A stretch of 64,000 bases of DNA. Origin: Halorubrum vacuolatum. GTDB taxonomy: Archaea > Halobacteriota > Halobacteria > Halobacteriales > Haloferacaceae. Within the stretch, counting starts at the first letter, position 1. Each line of letters opens with the position of its first letter. The position numbers were made by a program, and so were the translations under genes. The notes beneath the pieces were generated by a model. That model saw only the letters and a program-made list of their open reading frames with translations. It did not search any database and was not told the DNA's origin. The stretch is taken from NCBI RefSeq assembly GCF_900188065.1, contig NZ_FZNQ01000003.1:1-64000 (forward strand), read 5' to 3'. Of the stretch, positions 45,841 to 54,258 are shown one piece after another.

Positions 45841-46789
45841 GCTATCCGGCGGCGAGACGACCGCCCCATCCGGATTCCGTGCTCGCGTGCTCACGATGGC
45901 CGACAACAGCCGGTTAAAAGGGCTTACGAGCCTCGGACCGATCGTCACGCTGCTTACGGTTTTCTATGCGATCCCGGTGGCGCTTTTGATCGTCTACAGC
46001 GTCTTCGTCGACGATCCGTTCGTCACGGCGATCACCTTCGAGCATTTCGCGCGCTTTCTCGACCTCTCGGCGGTGATCTCGTTGCAGATCGGCGACCTCC
46101 CGTACGTCCGTCTCCTCGCTCGCTCGTTGGGGATCGCCGTCGTCGTGACGGTGCTCTCGCTCATTATCGCGTATCCGATCACCTACTATCTCGGACAACA
46201 CGCCCCGGAACGGTGGCAGATGCTGCTCGTTCTGTTGGTCATCATCCCGTTTTGGACCTCCTACCTCATCCGAACGTACGCTTGGATACCGATACTCTCA
46301 CGGAACGGCTTCATCAACGGGGCGTTGGGGGCCCTCGGGCTCCCGACGGTTCCGCTTTTGAACACCTACTGGGGGAGCATCATCGGGCTCGTCTACGTGT
46401 TCGTTCCGTTCGTCATCCTTCCGCTCTACGCGAGCATGCGCAGTCTCGACGCCTCCCTCATTGAGGCGGCACGGGATCTCGGTGCCTCGCGGAGCGCCGT
46501 CTTCCGTGAGGTCGTGTTTCCACTCACCTTGCCGGGCGCGCTCGCGGGAGCCGTTTTCGTCTTCATCAAGTGTGCGGCAGCGTATGTCACGCCGGCGCTG
46601 TTGGGCGGGACGAGCGGACGGATGTTCGCACAGGTGATAGAGACGCAGTTCGGGACGGCGTTCAACTGGAACTTCGGCGCGGCGCTGTCGGTCATTCTCG
46701 TTGCGGTAGTTCTCGGATCGTTATGGATCGCGATGCGGCTGGGGATCGATGTCGGTAAATCACGTGGGCTCGGCGGTGGTGGGTTATGA
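45824..46789 (+). CDS. potB: ABC transporter permease (PotB-like)
   Basis: The 321-residue membrane protein has about six hydrophobic segments: one near residue 38, a pair near 100-140 including VVVTVLSLIIAYPITYYLG, and others to the C-terminus. The permease EAA loop is SLIEAARDLGASRSAVFREV, which docks on PotA. Length and order fit PotB. The start overlaps potA, implying translational coupling. Confidence 0.85.
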   Translation: MSSSSELSGGETTAPSGFRARVLTMADNSRLKGLTSLGPIVTLLTVFYAIPVALLIVYSVFVDDPFVTAITFEHFARFLDLSAVISLQIGDLPYVRLLARSLGIAVVVTVLSLIIAYPITYYLGQHAPERWQMLLVLLVIIPFWTSYLIRTYAWIPILSRNGFINGALGALGLPTVPLLNTYWGSIIGLVYVFVPFVILPLYASMRSLDASLIEAARDLGASRSAVFREVVFPLTLPGALAGAVFVFIKCAAAYVTPALLGGTSGRMFAQVIETQFGTAFNWNFGAALSVILVAVVLGSLWIAMRLGIDVGKSRGLGGGGL

Positions 46790-47595
46790 GCACGGCCGAT
46801 GGGCTCCAGGAACGACTTGGACTCAATTCCGATGTCAGCCTCGGATTGAAGACCGCGGCGGTGCTGACCTACGTGTTCCTCTACGGGCCGATATTCGTCA
46901 TCCTCGTGATGTCGTTTGACGCCGGACGGTACGGGCTCCGGTGGGAGTTCTCCCCGGAGTGGTACCTCAATCTGGCCACCCGTGGCGACCTGATCGGATC
47001 GTTGTGGTTGAGCCTCCAGATCGGGGTCGTGGTCATGATCGTCTCGACGGTGTTGGCGGTCGTCGCGGCGTTCGGACTCGTGCGGTTCGACTGGCCACGA
47101 CGCAAAGGCGCGCTTTCGACGTACCTGATCTTCGTTCCGCTCACGTTGCCGATCATCATCTACGGGATCGGCCTCTTCGTGTTTTTCTCCCAACTGGGGC
47201 TCGGTCGGGGATTCATCCCGATCGTCATCGGACACGTCATGTATACGTTCCCGTTCGCGACGCTCGTCGTCGCGGCGGGGGTGATCGACCTCGACAGGAG
47301 CCTTGAGGAAGCCGCGATGGATCTCGGTGCCGATCCGATCACGACGTTTCGGGAGGTGACGATCCCGGCGCTGATGCCGAATATCGTCGCGGCGGCGCTG
47401 TTTTCGTTCACCCTCTCGTTCGATGAGTTCCTCATCTCGTTTTTCGTCAGCGGCGCCGGAAGCATTCCGCTCCCGGTTCGGATCTGGGGAATGGTGCGTG
47501 CGGATATCGAACCGGAGGTCTACGCGATTAGCGTCGTCGTGCTCGTGATCTCGATGACGATAGCGGTGATCGCCACGCGACTTCGTCGCTTCTGA
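46786..47595 (+). CDS. potC: ABC transporter permease (PotC-like)
   Basis: The 269-residue permease shows six hydrophobic stretches and the EAA loop SLEEAAMDLGADPITTFREV. It completes a PotB/PotC pair in the inner part of the operon (ATGA overlap with potB). LSFDEFLISFFVSGAG near the end is characteristic of PotC/PotI-type polyamine permeases. Confidence 0.85.
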   Translation: MSTADGLQERLGLNSDVSLGLKTAAVLTYVFLYGPIFVILVMSFDAGRYGLRWEFSPEWYLNLATRGDLIGSLWLSLQIGVVVMIVSTVLAVVAAFGLVRFDWPRRKGALSTYLIFVPLTLPIIIYGIGLFVFFSQLGLGRGFIPIVIGHVMYTFPFATLVVAAGVIDLDRSLEEAAMDLGADPITTFREVTIPALMPNIVAAALFSFTLSFDEFLISFFVSGAGSIPLPVRIWGMVRADIEPEVYAISVVVLVISMTIAVIATRLRRF

Positions 47596-47663
47596 GCGAC
47601 CGTCGCCTCCGGGCTTTTTCTCGGGCTCGCTGACTGGACAGGACGATTCATCGTCGTTGTTCG

Positions 47664-48176
47664 TCAGTCGGATCGAACGTTCTCACGCATTTCATCGGAC
47701 ATGTTCGCGAGGACCCGTCCGTCCGATTTGATCTCGTCCATGACGAACGTCGAGGAGGTTTCGTTCACCCCATCGATCGCGATCAGCTTCGCGATCACGT
47801 CGTTGATCTGATCGCGGTTCTGCGCCCGAAAGATGACGATGAAATCGACATCGCCCATCGTATAATACACGTCCTGCACGCCGGTCGTGGCCGCGATCGC
47901 CTCGCCGGTGTCGGCGGCGTACCCTGACTCGTGTGTCACGTACACCTCCGTGATCACGAGCATCTCGAGGCCAAACCGCTGTGGATCCAGATCCGCGGAG
48001 ATAGCGGTTATCACGCCGTCCTCCTTGAGATTATTGAGTCGATAATGGATCGCCGATTTTGAGAGACCGATCTCCTCGGAGAGATCCGAGAGATTGAGGT
48101 CGTGATCCGACTCAAGCCGTTCGAGAATCTGTAAATCGATCTCGTCGAACCGTCGCTCGGTAGAATCTGATTCCAT
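47664..48176 (-). CDS. Lrp/AsnC-family transcription regulator
   Basis: The 170-residue product has an N-terminal HTH (DEIDLQILERLESDHDLNLS, SEEIGLSKSAIHYRLNNLKE) and a C-terminal RAM effector domain (VITEVYVTHESGY, VQDVYYTMGDVDFIVIFRAQ). Lrp proteins sense amino acids or related molecules and control their transport or degradation. It diverges from the aminotransferase gene at 48415 across a 238-base region, so it probably regulates the amine locus. Confidence 0.9.
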   Translation of the reverse strand: MESDSTERRFDEIDLQILERLESDHDLNLSDLSEEIGLSKSAIHYRLNNLKEDGVITAISADLDPQRFGLEMLVITEVYVTHESGYAADTGEAIAATTGVQDVYYTMGDVDFIVIFRAQNRDQINDVIAKLIAIDGVNETSSTFVMDEIKSDGRVLANMSDEMRENVRSD

Positions 48177-48382
48177 AATGTGGGACGATCCCGAATCAAT
48201 TTAAAATCTTTGCTAATATCTCTCCGCTCTTTGGATGATGTTCACTACCTCCGGGTGAGGACGTCGAACCTATGATTGCTAATATACTTCAGAAAAACGA
48301 ACGAATATGTGCACGAAATCCTCCACGCTCGATCATCTTTGAACGATATTCTATTCTCATCTGTTGAACCGAACCGACGCCA

Positions 48383-48392
48383 ATATTTAATA
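48383..48392 (+). promoter_or_regulatory. Probable TATA box of the aminotransferase/AOR operon
   Basis: ATATTTAATA lies ~23-32 bases before the ATG at 48415, the distance expected for a leaderless transcript. This supports 48415 over the upstream GTG (48403) as the start codon. Confidence 0.5.
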
Positions 48393-48414
48393 TCCACTCG
48401 CCGTGATGTGTCGT

Positions 48415-49761
48415 ATGGATCTCTGGGAAGACACGGAAGCGGCTTATCGCGAGCGGACGCCGACTAGCGAGCGGATCTACGGTGAACTCGTCGAGGACAT
48501 CCCTGCGGGCGTCGCCAGTACGTATCGTGCGTTCGAGCCATACCCGATGATCATCGAGCGGGCGGAGGGTCCGTATCTGTACGACGTCGACGGCAACCGG
48601 TACCTCGATTTCGATCTGAACAACGGTGCCGGTATGGTCGGACATAGCCATCCGGCAGTCACCGACGCCATCCGTGACCAACTCGACCACGGAACGCTGT
48701 TCACGCACCCACACGAGCTGCTCGGCGAAGCCGCCCGTGAGATCAAAAAACGGTGGGATGTCGCCGACTTGGTTCGGTTCACCAACAGCGGCACGGAGAG
48801 CACGATGCACGCGATCCGGGTCGCTCGCGCCTACAGCGGCCGTGACAAACTGCTGAAGATCGAGGGTGCCTACCATGGCGTCCACGATTACGTCCTGCTG
48901 AGCAAGGCGGCACCCGAACACAAACTCGGTCATCCAAAACGGCCGGCGACGTACGTCGAGAGTCATGGCGTCCCCGAAGCGATCGAGGACACCGTCGAGG
49001 TCGCCCCGTGGAACGATCTCGAGGCCGTCGAGGAGATCATGTCCGAGAACGTCAACGAGATCGGCGCGCTCATCGTCGAACCGATCGTAATGAACGTGGG
49101 GATGACCCAACCCCATGCGGAGTTCCTCCAGGGCCTTCGTGAACTCTGTGATGAGTACCAGGTCCCGTACATCTTCGATGAGGTGAAGACGGGCGTGAAG
49201 GTGGCGCCGGGTGGCGCCGCGGAGTACTACGACGTCGAACCGGATCTCGTCACGATGGCCAAAAGCATCGGCGGCAACTACCCCGTCGGCGCGTTCGCCG
49301 GTCGCGAGGAGATCATGCGCGGCATCGAGCACGGCACGGCACACTACGGAACGTACAACGGAAGCCCGCTCGTGCTTCGTGCCGTCACGACGGTGTTGCG
49401 CGACGTCCTGACCGATGACGCCTACGATCACGTAAACGATCTCGGCGAACGGTTGGTCTCGGGATACGAGGAGATCATGGCCGATGTCGGCCTCAACGGG
49501 CACGTCGAGTACGTCAACTCACAGGGCACGGTCGTATTCGCGAACGAACGGATCACCAACTACCGTGACTTCGCCCGGCACGTCGACGTCGACTTCCATG
49601 AGAACTACTGGTTCGAGATGCTCGACCGCGGCGTCCTCCCGCATCCCCACGACGCCTCCCAGCAGTGGAGCATCAGCGTCCAACACGAACGGGAGCACAT
49701 CGAGGACCACCTCGACGCGTTCGCGGAGGTCGCCCCCCTCCTCGCCGACCGACAGGAATGA
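48415..49761 (+). CDS. Class III aminotransferase, GSA-aminomutase-like (second)
   Basis: From the ATG at 48415 the product has 448 residues. Motifs include YLDFDLNNGAGMVGHSHPAV, VRFTNSGTESTMHAIRVARA, YHGVHDYVLLSKAAP, LIVEPIVMNVGMTQPHAEFL, FDEVKTGVKVAPGGA and the PLP lysine in LVTMAKSIGGNYPVGAFAG. It is a homologue of 39115-40503. It shares an operon with the AOR gene (ATG of AOR overlaps the stop). It probably deaminates an amine or amino acid to an aldehyde that AOR can oxidise. Confidence 0.85.
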   Translation: MDLWEDTEAAYRERTPTSERIYGELVEDIPAGVASTYRAFEPYPMIIERAEGPYLYDVDGNRYLDFDLNNGAGMVGHSHPAVTDAIRDQLDHGTLFTHPHELLGEAAREIKKRWDVADLVRFTNSGTESTMHAIRVARAYSGRDKLLKIEGAYHGVHDYVLLSKAAPEHKLGHPKRPATYVESHGVPEAIEDTVEVAPWNDLEAVEEIMSENVNEIGALIVEPIVMNVGMTQPHAEFLQGLRELCDEYQVPYIFDEVKTGVKVAPGGAAEYYDVEPDLVTMAKSIGGNYPVGAFAGREEIMRGIEHGTAHYGTYNGSPLVLRAVTTVLRDVLTDDAYDHVNDLGERLVSGYEEIMADVGLNGHVEYVNSQGTVVFANERITNYRDFARHVDVDFHENYWFEMLDRGVLPHPHDASQQWSISVQHEREHIEDHLDAFAEVAPLLADRQE

Positions 49762-51641
49762 CCTCGCCGATGAGCGAACTTCCCAACGTCTACGGCGGCG
49801 AGATCCTTCACGTCTCCCTCGATACCGGGACGACGGAGCGAGAGGCGATCGATCCCGAACACGCACGGCTGCTCCTCGGCGGCAACGGGTTCGTCGCCAA
49901 ACAGGTGTCCGACCACGTCCCGCCGACGAGCGATCCGTTCGATCCGGAGAACGTCCTCGCGCTCTCGGTCGGCCCGATGAACGCCACGCCGTTTCAGAGC
50001 ACGAGCCGGGGCGTCGTCGGCTTCATCAGCCCGATGACGAACGGCTTTTTCGACAGCACGTTCGGCGGGACGTTCCCCCGGGCACAGAAGACGACCGGCT
50101 TCGAGACCATCGTCCTCCATGGCGCCACCGATGAACTCTCGTATGTCCTCGTCGACGAGTCCGGCGCGTCCATCGTCCCGGCTCCCGACCTCGCGGGCTT
50201 GGACACCTACCGTACCTGTGAGGTGATCCGCGAGCGCGAAGAGGAGGACGATGACGACGTCCACGTCCTCGCGGCGGGTCCCGCCGGCGAGAACCGCGTC
50301 CGATACGCCTGTTTGGTTCATAAAGGACGGGACCGCGAGGGGGTCGCCGGCCGCGGCGGCGCCGGTGCCGTGCTCGGCTCGAAGGGGATCAAGGCGATCG
50401 CGATCCGCGAGGGCTCGTTCGAACCACAGCTCGCCGACGAGGACGCCCTCCGTGAGCTCGCGGCGAGCCGAATGGGACCGCTGATGGCGGAGACGGAGAT
50501 GCTCCAGGAGTACGGCACGAGCGGCCTCGTGAACCCGATAAACGAGATGGGGAAACTCGGTCGCCGGAACAACCGGACCGAGCAGGTCTCACTCGAAACC
50601 GCCGACCGGATCAGCGGCGAGACGCTCCGTGAGGAGTACGTCACGGAGCATACGACCTGTGCGAACTGCGCGGTCCGCTGTGGCAAACACGTCACGGTAC
50701 AGTCGGAAGGGCTCACGGACGCGAAGATCCCGGAGTTCGAGAGCCTCTTCGGGACGGCGACGATGCAGGACGTGTTCGATCCCGAACAGGTGATGGTCGT
50801 CAACGATCGTTGTGATCGCCTCGGCATGGACAGCATCAGTTGGGGGGTCACCGTCGCGTTCGCCCGGGAGTGTGCCGAATCGGGCGTGCTCGACACGGCG
50901 GATCTCTCGGACGCCGACGCCGACCGCCTACGCTTCGGCGACGCCGAGGGCTTAGTCACGCTTGTGGACGATACGGCCGCCCGGGAGGGTATCGGCGACC
51001 GACTCGCTGAGGGATCGTTCCGTATGGCCGAGACGCTCGGCTCCGACGCCGAGGCGTACCTTCACGGCTCGAAGGGCTTGGAGTTCGCCGCCCATTCGCC
51101 ACGCGGACTGAAGGGAATGAGCATCGGGTACGCCACCTCGACACGCGGCGGCTCCCATCATGATACCCGTCCAACCCTGCAGTACGACGGCGAACATACC
51201 GAAACGACGGCGGGCACGCCCGAGTTCGCCGCCCGATCCCAGCACTTCACCGCCCTCGGCGACTCGCTTACACAATGCCGGTTCGTCAGCGAAGGTGGGT
51301 GGGGAAAGCGGGTGAACGAACGCTATCGCGACGCCATCGTCGCCGCCACGGGATGGGATCTGACCCGCGAGGCCGTCGAACGGATCGGCGAACGGATCTA
51401 CAACCTGGAACGCCTGATAAACGTCGAGCGAGGCATCGCCGACCGCGACGCCGACTCGCTTCCTCACCGCGTCACCCACGAACCGATCCCGGACGGTCCT
51501 GCTGCCGGGATGCACTGCCCGCCCGAGGAGCTCGATCGGATGCTCTCGGAGTATTATGAATTCCGTGGCTGGAACGACAAGGGGATTCCGACCGACGAGA
51601 CGCTCGAAGACCTCCGTATTCCTGATTGCCTCGCCGACTGA
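49758..51641 (+). CDS. Aldehyde:ferredoxin oxidoreductase (tungsten/molybdopterin type)
   Basis: The ~627-residue protein is full length for AOR. The N-terminal domain shows LLLGGNGFVAKQVSDHV, GVVGFISPMTNGFFDSTFGG and VRYACLVHKGRDREGVAGRG plus GAGAVLGSKGIKAI. The 4Fe-4S ligands are CANCAVRCGK, with a fourth Cys in LGDSLTQCRF. FGTATMQDVFDPEQVM and GLEFAAHSPRGLKGMSIGYA line the cofactor site. It oxidises aldehydes to acids, reducing ferredoxin. Overlap with the aminotransferase stop (AATGA) points to coupled translation and to the aminotransferase product as substrate; the ATG at 49770 is an alternative start. Confidence 0.85.
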   Translation: MTSPMSELPNVYGGEILHVSLDTGTTEREAIDPEHARLLLGGNGFVAKQVSDHVPPTSDPFDPENVLALSVGPMNATPFQSTSRGVVGFISPMTNGFFDSTFGGTFPRAQKTTGFETIVLHGATDELSYVLVDESGASIVPAPDLAGLDTYRTCEVIREREEEDDDDVHVLAAGPAGENRVRYACLVHKGRDREGVAGRGGAGAVLGSKGIKAIAIREGSFEPQLADEDALRELAASRMGPLMAETEMLQEYGTSGLVNPINEMGKLGRRNNRTEQVSLETADRISGETLREEYVTEHTTCANCAVRCGKHVTVQSEGLTDAKIPEFESLFGTATMQDVFDPEQVMVVNDRCDRLGMDSISWGVTVAFARECAESGVLDTADLSDADADRLRFGDAEGLVTLVDDTAAREGIGDRLAEGSFRMAETLGSDAEAYLHGSKGLEFAAHSPRGLKGMSIGYATSTRGGSHHDTRPTLQYDGEHTETTAGTPEFAARSQHFTALGDSLTQCRFVSEGGWGKRVNERYRDAIVAATGWDLTREAVERIGERIYNLERLINVERGIADRDADSLPHRVTHEPIPDGPAAGMHCPPEELDRMLSEYYEFRGWNDKGIPTDETLEDLRIPDCLAD

Positions 51642-51665
51642 TCGTCCTCTCTCCCTTTCGTCCTT

Positions 51666-53090
51666 TTATATTCCTTCGACGCCCGCGGCGCACTCGCGGA
51701 TCAGCCCGTCGACGTTTTCGGGGAGGGTCGGATGATACGCCCGGTCGGGCATCTCGCGCACGTCGAGTTCCATCTCGACGGCGATCTGGAACGTCTTCGC
51801 CATGGTGTCGGCGTGATAGTGGAGCCCCTGCCAACCGAGCACCGTCCCGTCCTCGGCGTCGACGACGAGTCGCCCGAGTCCATGCGGGACGTTCTTCGAT
51901 TTAAATACCCCGTCGGAGTCGGCGGTCCGGGTGGCGACCACCGTCGCGTGGCCGGCCTCCGCCGCTGACCGCGCCGTGTGGCCGACCCGTGCGAACGGAT
52001 AGACGCCCGCCCCGGAGAAGACGACGTGGTGGTGGACGTTCGTGTACGGCTTCGCCGGTCGGTCGTCGATGTCGCGGAGGATGTTTTCTGCCGCCTGAAA
52101 GCCCTGCTCCTTGGCGACGTGGAGGATCGGCTCGCGCTCGTTGACGTCGCCGACGACGAAGGTCCGGTCGTCGTTCGGCGGGCGCATCGTCGCGTCGATC
52201 CAGCCCGGTTCGGGCGACAGCGAGGTCTGTTCCAAGCCGAGGTACTCAAGGTTGGGCTTCCGGCCGGTGAACTGAAAGACCGCTTCCGCGTCGACGTGGG
52301 TGCCGTCGTCGAGGTGCAGTCGAACCCCATCGTCGGTCCGCTCCAGCGACTCCTCGTACACCTGGGTGCGGATCTCGATGTCGAACTCCTCGCGGTAGAT
52401 CGAGAGCAACTCGTCGCCGAAGGCGGGATCGGCCTCGTCGAGCGGCCGCTCGTCGTGTTCGATCACCGTGAGGTCGACGCCGGCCTCCGCCAGGTACGGG
52501 GCCATCTCCATCCCGACGTACCCGAAGCCCATCACGACGCCCGTCTCGGGGAACTCGGTCGCGTGCAGGGTGTCCTTGCTTTTATATATTCGATCGGTGA
52601 CCGTGTCGTAGCCCGGCAGGTCCGGGTCGTTCGGGACCGATCCGGTCGCGATCACGACGTAGTCGGCCTCGATGACGGTTCCGCCGTCGCCGCCGATCTC
52701 GACGACGTGATCGTCGAGGAACCGTGCGGGCGCGTGGTGGAACTCGATCCCGTCGCGCTCGGCGAGGCTCTCGACCCCATCGCGGCGGTGGCCGGCCCAG
52801 CCGCGGGTTCGGTCGTTCTTTTCGGCGACGATCCGTTCGAGGTCGAACTCGTGGGGATCGCCGGTCAACCGGCCGTCATCACGGGCTTCGAACCGATGGG
52901 CGGCCGCGGAAAGCAGCTCCTTCGAGGGCATACAGCCTTCGAGGATACAGAGCCCGCCGCCGGGGTCCCCGTTGTCCACGAGGGTGAGGCGGTCGATGGC
53001 GTCCCCGACGTGTGGGGCGAGATCCCCGGCGACGGCGGCGCCGGCGCTGCCGTAGGCTCCGATAACGACGACATGCATGGTCGAACTCAC
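51666..53090 (-). CDS. Pyridine-nucleotide-disulfide oxidoreductase (dihydrolipoamide dehydrogenase-like)
   Basis: The 474-residue flavoenzyme has an N-terminal FAD site (HVVVIGAYGSAGAAVAGDLA, with an Ala/Tyr variant of the GxGxxG pattern). Its redox-active pair is GGGLCILEGCMPSKELL (C-x4-C). It has an NAD(P) domain around GVVMGFGYVGMEMAPYLAEA and a C-terminal dimerisation domain with a His-Pro near the end (DRAYHPTLPENVDG). It could be a dihydrolipoyl or other disulfide reductase. It converges with the AOR gene and has no obvious link to the amine locus. Confidence 0.85.
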   Translation of the reverse strand: MSSTMHVVVIGAYGSAGAAVAGDLAPHVGDAIDRLTLVDNGDPGGGLCILEGCMPSKELLSAAAHRFEARDDGRLTGDPHEFDLERIVAEKNDRTRGWAGHRRDGVESLAERDGIEFHHAPARFLDDHVVEIGGDGGTVIEADYVVIATGSVPNDPDLPGYDTVTDRIYKSKDTLHATEFPETGVVMGFGYVGMEMAPYLAEAGVDLTVIEHDERPLDEADPAFGDELLSIYREEFDIEIRTQVYEESLERTDDGVRLHLDDGTHVDAEAVFQFTGRKPNLEYLGLEQTSLSPEPGWIDATMRPPNDDRTFVVGDVNEREPILHVAKEQGFQAAENILRDIDDRPAKPYTNVHHHVVFSGAGVYPFARVGHTARSAAEAGHATVVATRTADSDGVFKSKNVPHGLGRLVVDAEDGTVLGWQGLHYHADTMAKTFQIAVEMELDVREMPDRAYHPTLPENVDGLIRECAAGVEGI

Positions 53091-53188
53091 GCCCGCCGGC
53101 TACTAAGGGTTGCTTACGCCGGCAGGGACGATCGGTTGCTTATATACTCCGCCGCCGGCTTCCCGATGACCAGCGACCTCCCCGATGA

Positions 53189-54145
53189 TCACCGATCGAT
53201 CCCGCCACCGCCGTCCACGACCGCCTCGACCTCCTCGGGCGTGACGACCGCGAGATCGCCGCCGACGGTTCGTTTCAGCGCGGCCGTCGCCGCGGCCCAC
53301 TCCAACGCGTCGGCGACGTCCCCACCTCGAAGCCGTTTCGCGAGGAAGCCCGCGACGAAGGCGTCGCCCGTGCCGATCGCATCGACCGTCTCCGCCTCGA
53401 AGACCGGCTGTCGGTGGACCTCACCCTCACGGAGGGCGATCGCCCCCTTCTCCCCTCGTGTCACGACGACCGTCTCGAAGTCGAACTCGGCGGCGAGCCC
53501 GTGGGCGACCTCGATCGCCTTCCCCTCCCGATCGAGCACCGTGCGGGCGTCACGGTACGGGGCAAAGAGGAGGTCGATCTCCCCGAACAGCTCCTCGTAG
53601 GCCTCGCGGGCGGCCTCGGGACTCCAGAGCTTCGAGCGATAGTTCAGATCGAACGAGCGCGACATGCCTGCCTCGCCCGCCGCACGCAACAGCGCCCGCG
53701 TCGTCTCGGCGGTCGACTCGGAGAGCGCGGGCGTGATCCCGGTGGTGTGGAACCGCTCGGCGGTCTCGAAGACCCCGGTCGGGAGTTCCGCGGGGGTCAC
53801 CGTCGTGATCGCGGCGTCCGCCCGGTCGTAGATCACGGACGTTCCCCGTGGCTCACCGCCGTGTTCGAGATAGTACGTCCCGAGCCGGGTCGTCTCCGGG
53901 TCCGCCCACGAGACGCCCGTTCGGACGCCGTGGCTCCGGAGTTCGGAGACGATCCGCCGCCCGAGCGGGGAATCCGGGAGCTTCGAGAACCATGCCGCGT
54001 CGACGCCGAGGCGTGCCGCGCCGACGGCGACGTTGCTCTCGGCACCGCCGGCGCGCGCCTCGAGTTCACGGGTCGTCTCAAGTCGCTCGCCGTGCGGCGG
54101 GGAGAGCCGCAGCATGGTCTCGCCGAACGTTACGAGCGCCGTCAT
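53189..54145 (-). CDS. kdgK: PfkB-family sugar kinase, 2-keto-3-deoxygluconate kinase type
   Basis: This 318-residue ribokinase-fold enzyme has [18 protein letters not shown] near the N-terminus, [20 protein letters not shown] in the middle and the catalytic PfkB motif [20 protein letters not shown]. This fits haloarchaeal KDG kinase of the semi-phosphorylative Entner-Doudoroff pathway, which phosphorylates 2-keto-3-deoxygluconate at C6. A related fructose or ribose kinase activity cannot be excluded. Confidence 0.8.
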   Translation of the reverse strand: MTALVTFGETMLRLSPPHGERLETTRELEARAGGAESNVAVGAARLGVDAAWFSKLPDSPLGRRIVSELRSHGVRTGVSWADPETTRLGTYYLEHGGEPRGTSVIYDRADAAITTVTPAELPTGVFETAERFHTTGITPALSESTAETTRALLRAAGEAGMSRSFDLNYRSKLWSPEAAREAYEELFGEIDLLFAPYRDARTVLDREGKAIEVAHGLAAEFDFETVVVTRGEKGAIALREGEVHRQPVFEAETVDAIGTGDAFVAGFLAKRLRGGDVADALEWAAATAALKRTVGGDLAVVTPEEVEAVVDGGGGIDR

Positions 54146-54258
54146 GCCGACCCCCGCCCCGTCGTCGGTTCCCCCGTTATGATCGATTCGGATCGCATAC
54201 GCTCATCTCTGCGGGGGGATACAAAAGCGCCGGCGATCGGATCCGGCGAGAACGGAAC

